10,956 nt of DNA, taken from NCBI RefSeq assembly GCF_036568765.1, contig NZ_DATCRY010000261.1, positions 1 through 10,956 on the forward strand. Reading direction: 5' to 3'. The notes beneath the pieces are model-generated. The model saw only the letters and a list, made by a program, of their open reading frames with translations. It was not told the DNA's origin and made no database searches. This document shows, one piece after another, positions 7,182 to 10,956 of the stretch (positions are counted from its first letter, which is position 1; the number at the start of each line of letters is the position of its first letter). This DNA is from GSA-30 sp036568765. GTDB taxonomy: Bacteria > Pseudomonadota > Gammaproteobacteria > Xanthomonadales > Rhodanobacteraceae. Both the position numbers and the translations under genes were made by a program.

Positions 7182-7835
7182 TTAGATGCCGAACTGGAAA
7201 GTCAATGACAACGAGCCCGCGAGGGGAACGTCATCGGCAATCGGGCCGACCAAACCGCGATGGGCGAAAACGGGTGTGACTTCCATATCGACCACGAAAC
7301 TCCGGCCGATATGAGGCTCCCCGACGGCACCGACCTTCGCCCAGCCCATGCTGTAGACGCCGTCGCCGTGGACGTAAACGGCGGCAGACCCGGCGATAGG
7401 CGTGCCATTGATGGCATAAAGATTTGTGTCGGCACCGTCGACTTTGGCGTTGCGCATCAGGACGGTGTAGTACCCGAGCTTGCTGTCCTCCACCGAAGGG
7501 TTGCTGCCCAGGCCGAAGTGCGTAATACCGGTACCCGCCGACGTGCTGGCTGCGTTATCGATCGCCTTGAATGAAAGATGTGTATCGGCATCGCATTGCA
7601 CGCTCCACATTTTCACCATGGAGCTGTGCGTATACGAACCACTGACCGGGATCAGGTTGCTATCGATCCGGCCGTAATCATAATCGCCGTTATCGCTCTG
7701 AATAACCTGACAAGCGGGAGCGGTCAGTGTGCCACTGACTGTGAGTTCGCCAGGTCCCGTAATACGCGACGACTGCGCGTAAGTGATTCCAGTGAAAGCG
7801 AGCAAGCAAAGTGTGGATAGCATGCGCTTGTCCAT
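7182..7835 (-). CDS. DUF1120-type fimbrial (pilin-like) subunit
   Basis: This is likely the structural subunit of the adjacent chaperone-usher system. The 217-residue precursor (start MDKRML) has a signal peptide probably cut after ITYA (residue 20). The mature start QSSRITGPGELTVSGTL resembles a pilin N-terminal extension, followed by APAC with Cys42. Cys81 (in WSVQC) should pair with it as in pilins. Further DUF1120-like features are DYDYGRID, the FKAIDN stretch after the second Cys, THFGLG (105-110) and LGYYTV. The C-terminus SLSLTFQFGI alternates polar and hydrophobic residues, as expected of the strand that meets the chaperone. Upstream in-frame ATGs exist at 7853 and 8024. I chose 7835 because it gives the best signal peptide and suits the nearby promoter and GGAGA. 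It is first in the operon, so it should be the most expressed product. The DUF1120 call is from pattern recognition. Confidence 0.82.
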   Translation of the reverse strand: MDKRMLSTLCLLAFTGITYAQSSRITGPGELTVSGTLTAPACQVIQSDNGDYDYGRIDSNLIPVSGSYTHSSMVKMWSVQCDADTHLSFKAIDNAASTSAGTGITHFGLGSNPSVEDSKLGYYTVLMRNAKVDGADTNLYAINGTPIAGSAAVYVHGDGVYSMGWAKVGAVGEPHIGRSFVVDMEVTPVFAHRGLVGPIADDVPLAGSLSLTFQFGI

Positions 7836-7846
7836 GTTGTTATCGG

Positions 7847-7851
7847 TCTCC
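7847..7851 (-). promoter_or_regulatory. Shine-Dalgarno GGAGA deciding the subunit start
   Basis: GGAGA on the minus strand lies 11 bases upstream of the ATG at 7835, a longish but workable distance. The alternative ATG at 7853 overlaps this element and has no Shine-Dalgarno of its own, so the start at 7835 is preferred. Confidence 0.5.
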
Positions 7852-7868
7852 ATTGAATTGCAGCAATG

Positions 7869-7897
7869 TGTATAAAAAGTGAAAGAAAAGGTGTGGC
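7869..7897 (-). promoter_or_regulatory. Candidate sigma70-like promoter of the fimbrial operon
   Basis: On the minus strand, TATACA (7874-7869) is a good -10 hexamer. At 17 bases upstream lies GCCACA (7897-7892), which matches only the ACA half of the -35 consensus. The spacer is a pyrimidine-rich run. Transcription would begin near 7862 and give a leader of about 27 bases before the ATG at 7835. The weak -35 suggests dependence on an activator, but no operator is identified. Confidence 0.45.
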
Positions 7898-8199
7898 GAC
7901 GGCGCACTTGGTTGCCTCCCTCGTTGAGAGAAGGAAGGCCAAGTCTGTAACTCACGAAATGACGCCGATCTGAGTGCCGGCCAGGAGTTGGCCGATATGC
8001 TCGGTAGTAGTTCCCTGACGGCACAAAATAGAATGCCTAGTGGGTGCGGTATGAATAAAGCCGGCGCAGTCCGACAAGAGCTGTAGCTATTGTGAGAGTC
8101 TTATGACTAATAAGAATGCGCTGCCATTAAATTTGGTCGGTTTTGGAGCAGGCATGAGCTGTAGCCGACCTGCTGCCGGAGAGCGAGGGTTGCAGCAAT

Positions 8200-8763
8200 T
8201 CAGAAAAGGGAAATCGAAACGGCGAGCAGTGTTGCCTGCGTGTCGATAATCGTGGCGATGCTGTTGGCCGGAGGTCGGAGCCAGCTATCGCCGGCATGCA
8301 GCGAGCCATCGGTACAGACTGCGCTGCCTTCGGCGCAATAAAGCAGTGCGAACTCTGGCCGGGTCAGATAATCGCCGGGCTCATGCCAGATATCGATATG
8401 GGCCGTCGCGCGACTGCGCCGTGTCATGACATTGAAATCGCGCGTAGCTCCGCCGATCAATTCGACCTCCACCATTGCATCGCCGGAGAAGGCAAAGGTT
8501 TCGAATCGACGTTCCAGCCTATGCGTCCGGGTGCGGTCCAGGCGCATGACAAAACCCGGGCCGTGTAGCAGCGCAATCCAGCGGTCGACACCGGGAAAGC
8601 GAGAGAACGGTGCGGCGCTATCGACCTCGGCCACGCTGATGCGCCAGAGAAAATCGTCCATTCCCGCATTAGGAGGGTAAATCGCCAAGGGACGGGTGCG
8701 GCCCTGGCCGTTCTTCCACGGCACTGCCGGTGTATCGGCGGCACGCAGAATGCGTGCGCTCAT
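8200..8763 (-). CDS. HutD/Ves-family cupin protein
   Basis: HutD/Ves proteins are small bicupin-like proteins without a demonstrated enzymatic activity. In Pseudomonas, HutD is encoded with histidine-utilisation genes and is thought to limit their expression; E. coli Ves is linked to stress and cold. The 187-residue product shows the family signatures VPWKNGQGRTRPLA (14-27), LWRISVAEV (39-47), FSRFPGVDRWIALLHGPG (53-70) and RDFNVM (108-113). It has no signal peptide, so it should be cytoplasmic. Its ATG (8763-8761) overlaps the dinG TGA (8762-8760) as ATGA, which fixes the start and suggests coupled translation. No other hut gene is visible, so a role in histidine use is not supported by context. 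I leave the symbol empty because HutD and Ves cannot be told apart here. Confidence 0.88.
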   Translation of the reverse strand: MSARILRAADTPAVPWKNGQGRTRPLAIYPPNAGMDDFLWRISVAEVDSAAPFSRFPGVDRWIALLHGPGFVMRLDRTRTHRLERRFETFAFSGDAMVEVELIGGATRDFNVMTRRSRATAHIDIWHEPGDYLTRPEFALLYCAEGSAVCTDGSLHAGDSWLRPPANSIATIIDTQATLLAVSISLF

Positions 8764-10865
8764 GCGACGCGCTCGATCACGCGTTCGAAAGGCGGCAGTG
8801 CGCGCAGCATGCGCTCGCCGTAGCGCTTGACCACCACCCGCCGATCCAGCAGTACGATGCGTCCGCGATCGGTTTCGGTACGAATCAGGCGCCCGCAGTA
8901 CTGGGTAAGCAGCCGTGTGGCTTCGGGTACCGTGACTTCGATAAACGGGTTGCGCCCACGCGATTCGAGCCATTCGGCATAGGTCGCACCGACGGGATCG
9001 GTCGGTACCGCAAAAGGCAGTTGGGTGATGACCACCGTTTCGCACAGCTTGCCGGGCAGGTCCAGGCCTTCACCGAACGAGGCCAGGCCAAACAGGGTGC
9101 TGCCTTTGCCGGCTTCGATATCGGCGATGTGTTCGGCCACCAGCTGCGCTTTACCGAGCGAGCCTTGCGCGCGCACCTTGCGTACGTATTCGATCGGCAG
9201 TTTCTGCAGTACGCGATCGAGCTTGACGCGCGAGGTGAACAGCACCAGATTGCCAGCGTTCCAATCCAGATGGCTGGCGAGCCAGTCGGTAATTTCCTGG
9301 GTGTGTTCCTCGCGCGCGTCTGGCAGCGCTCGGAGAGCCGGCACCTCCAGCCGTGCTTGCGCCGTCAGATCGAACGGCGAGGGCAAGCTCAGTGTTACGG
9401 CGTCATCGGGCAGGCCGACAGCGTCGGCGAAACCGCGGAAATTGCCGCCGGCGCTCAACGTCGCCGAAGTCATCACGACGGCACTGCCGTTGTCCCAAAG
9501 AATGCTCCGCAGCAAGCCGCCGGCAGACACCGACGAAGCATGGCAGATCAATTGCTGGTCCGTGCTCAAGGTCACCCAGCGTGCCAGCGGTGGGGCGCCT
9601 TCGCGATCCTCGGTGGACCAGGCACGCCAAGTACGCGACTGACGCTCGATGCGCTCCAGCGCCATACCGAGCTCGCGCGATATCGCCTCGTGCGTTGGGC
9701 CGCTCTCGGTCATTTCCAGCACGGTGCGGCGCACCGCGCCGATCCAGCGATGTACCTCTTCGGTCAGCAGTGCGAGCACACCGGCGTGGGTAAGCCAGAT
9801 ATCGGGAAGCTGCCCCAGCGAGCCGCGGTATGTGGGCTCGTCATCGTCCGGTGACGGCACCCAGCTCAAGCGGATGTCTTTTTCCAATGCTTCGAGCGCA
9901 TCGCTCAAGGCCTGCAGTTTTTCGTCGCCGGCATCGAGCGAGAGCTTGCCGATAACTTCCTTGTCGGCCAACGAATAAGCGGCGTGTATCTGTCGCCCGA
10001 GTCGGCTGAGCTGGCGTACGGCGATCTGCAGGTGCACATCGGCTGCGCCGCGATCGATCGCCTTGGCGGGCACATGATGTCCTTCGTCGAAGATATACAG
10101 CGTATCGTCCGGTTTAGGCAGGATCACGCCGCCAAAGCCATCTTCCTCTCGCGGCATGGTCAGGTCGGCAAGCACCAGATCCTGGTTGGCGACGATGATG
10201 TCCGCATCGGCGACCGCGCGGCGCGCGGCGAAAAACGGGCAGGCCATGAATTGGCCGCAGCGACGGCCGGTGCAGCCACCCGCGCTAGTCGTGATCATGG
10301 GTTTGAGGAAATCGCTGACCGGTTGCGGCGCGCTGTCGATGTCCCCGTCCCAACTGCCGTTGTCGTGGGCAGTGCGCAGCTTGCTGAGTGCCTGTTTGTC
10401 GCGTTCCTGCGGTGGCTTCGACCATAACGCCAGGTCGGTATCGAAGCCGGCCAGGCCCATCTGGCCGCCGTCACCGACGCTATTGGCTGCCATCGCGAGG
10501 TTGCGCGGACACAGGTAACGGCCGCGCCCTTTGGCGAGCGCGACTTTCGCCGTACTGCCATTGAGCTTCAGATAGAGGGGGATATCGCGCTGAACCAGCT
10601 GCTCCTGCAATGCCACGGTCGCGGTGGCAATCAGCAGCTTTTTCTTCTGCGCTCGTGCCACTTCGAACCCGGCGATCAGGTAGGCCATCGATTTGCCGGT
10701 GCCGGTCGGTGCCTCGATCACCGCCGCGCCGCCGGTTTCGGCCAGTGCCTTGGCTACTTCGGCAATCATCTTTCCCTGCGATGCGCGCGCGCGAAAGCCT
10801 GGCAAGCCTTCCTTGAGGCGGGTATAGGCGGCGCGGATGGCTTCCTTGGTGTCGTCGGTGAGCAT
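8760..10865 (-). CDS. dinG: ATP-dependent iron-sulfur DNA helicase DinG
   Basis: DinG is an XPD-like superfamily 2 helicase that unwinds DNA 5' to 3', including R-loops and D-loops, and helps resolve replication-transcription conflicts. The 701-residue protein (E. coli: 716) has Walker A APTGTGKS (52-59), TATVALQEQL (81-90), the Walker B box DEGH (260-263) and motif VI QYCGRLIR (655-662). Four cysteines, Cys119, Cys198, Cys203 and Cys209, match the E. coli 4Fe-4S ligands, with the same 5- and 6-residue spacing of the last three. Other typical segments are NLVLFTSRVKLDRVL and LASFGEGLDLPG. All key residues are present, so it should be active. The ATG at 10865 has only a weak Shine-Dalgarno, but no better start lies nearby. 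The gene leads a two-gene unit with the HutD/Ves-like gene. I saw no clear LexA box in the 91 bases upstream that are available. Confidence 0.96.
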   Translation of the reverse strand: MLTDDTKEAIRAAYTRLKEGLPGFRARASQGKMIAEVAKALAETGGAAVIEAPTGTGKSMAYLIAGFEVARAQKKKLLIATATVALQEQLVQRDIPLYLKLNGSTAKVALAKGRGRYLCPRNLAMAANSVGDGGQMGLAGFDTDLALWSKPPQERDKQALSKLRTAHDNGSWDGDIDSAPQPVSDFLKPMITTSAGGCTGRRCGQFMACPFFAARRAVADADIIVANQDLVLADLTMPREEDGFGGVILPKPDDTLYIFDEGHHVPAKAIDRGAADVHLQIAVRQLSRLGRQIHAAYSLADKEVIGKLSLDAGDEKLQALSDALEALEKDIRLSWVPSPDDDEPTYRGSLGQLPDIWLTHAGVLALLTEEVHRWIGAVRRTVLEMTESGPTHEAISRELGMALERIERQSRTWRAWSTEDREGAPPLARWVTLSTDQQLICHASSVSAGGLLRSILWDNGSAVVMTSATLSAGGNFRGFADAVGLPDDAVTLSLPSPFDLTAQARLEVPALRALPDAREEHTQEITDWLASHLDWNAGNLVLFTSRVKLDRVLQKLPIEYVRKVRAQGSLGKAQLVAEHIADIEAGKGSTLFGLASFGEGLDLPGKLCETVVITQLPFAVPTDPVGATYAEWLESRGRNPFIEVTVPEATRLLTQYCGRLIRTETDRGRIVLLDRRVVVKRYGERMLRALPPFERVIERVA

Positions 10866-10956
10866 CGGGTCGGGCTAGGCAAGCGGGCCGCGCCCGAGGA
10901 ACGGCGCGTCGATGGCGCATTGTAGCCGGTCCCGGTCTCACGGCTCGGCTGCTCTG
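10866..10956 (-). promoter_or_regulatory. dinG upstream region with candidate -10 TACAAT
   Basis: The 91 bases before dinG hold no gene. On the minus strand, TACAAT (10924-10919) matches five of six positions of the -10 consensus and is preceded by GGC. At 16-18 bases upstream there is no good -35 match. Initiation near 10912 would give a leader of about 46 bases. The window ends too soon to see whether another gene diverges from here. Confidence 0.45.

Larger units (their letters stand above)
7836..8199. other. 364-base intergenic spacer upstream of the fimbrial operon
   Basis: No supportable gene lies here. Besides the promoter above, it holds an AT-rich patch at about 8095-8135 with overlapping short inverted repeats (AGTC-TTAT-GACT at 8097-8108; CTTAT-GACTA-ATAAG at 8100-8114). 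There is a 10-base direct repeat GAGCTGTAGC (8078-8087 and 8156-8165). Two mutually exclusive stems are possible: GGTCGG (8135-8140) with CCGACC (8165-8170), and AGCAGG (8147-8152) with CCTGCT (8169-8174). The latter lie just after the hutD-like gene on the minus strand and could help end its transcript, but no T-tract follows. Confidence 0.5.

Noticed and set aside
7182..7835. Lipoprotein interpretation of the subunit because of Cys10 in the leader.
   Set aside because: Cys10 lies inside the hydrophobic core with too short a leader before it. A standard cleavage site after ITYA fits better.
7836..8024. A 63-residue N-terminal extension of the fimbrial subunit from an ATG at 8024.
   Set aside because: It would bury the signal peptide inside the protein. 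The extension is rich in Arg, Tyr and His with no known motif, and it covers the likely promoter.
8730..9854. A 374-codon open frame on the plus strand opposite dinG.
   Set aside because: It is antisense to conserved DinG motifs, low in recognisable domains, and has no Shine-Dalgarno; a GC-driven shadow.

Overview
The window looks like chromosomal DNA of a Gammaproteobacterium. I think Xanthomonadales is most likely (Xanthomonas relatives, or Rhodanobacteraceae such as Dyella or Luteibacter). The reasons are the high GC content, an alpha-amino acid ester hydrolase whose active-site residues sit one position from my recollection of the Xanthomonas citri enzyme, a LigB-type second DNA ligase, and a proteobacterial iron-sulfur DinG helicase. 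This placement is an inference from protein resemblance, not from a database search. I saw no tRNA, rRNA, CRISPR array, insertion sequence or prophage gene.

Layout from left to right. Positions 1-1238 (+) hold the 3' part of ligB, open at the left edge. It converges on a ychJ-family gene (1239-1724, -) whose stop codon abuts the ligB stop with no base between them; an imperfect stem-loop is centred on the junction. A 101-base divergent spacer leads to a secreted alpha-amino acid ester hydrolase of the CocE/NonD family (1826-3748, +). A perfect 12-bp stem separates this from a convergent 65-residue membrane protein gene (3796-3993, -).

Positions 7835 down to 4077 (-) form a compact chaperone-usher operon in the order DUF1120 pilin-like subunit, PapD-like periplasmic chaperone, outer-membrane usher, with gaps of 21 and 3 bases. 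It seems to contain only one subunit gene. The subunit should be exported by Sec, folded and capped by the chaperone, and passed through the usher to build a surface fibre. The chaperone lacks the Arg and Lys that classical PapD-type chaperones use to anchor the subunit C-terminus. This cassette is the most interesting part of the window.

A 364-base spacer (7836-8199) carries a plausible operon promoter and small repeats. Beyond it lies a two-gene unit on the minus strand: dinG (10865-8760), then a HutD/Ves-family cupin gene (8763-8200). The two overlap by ATGA, so they are probably translationally coupled. A good -10 hexamer lies upstream of dinG near the right edge.
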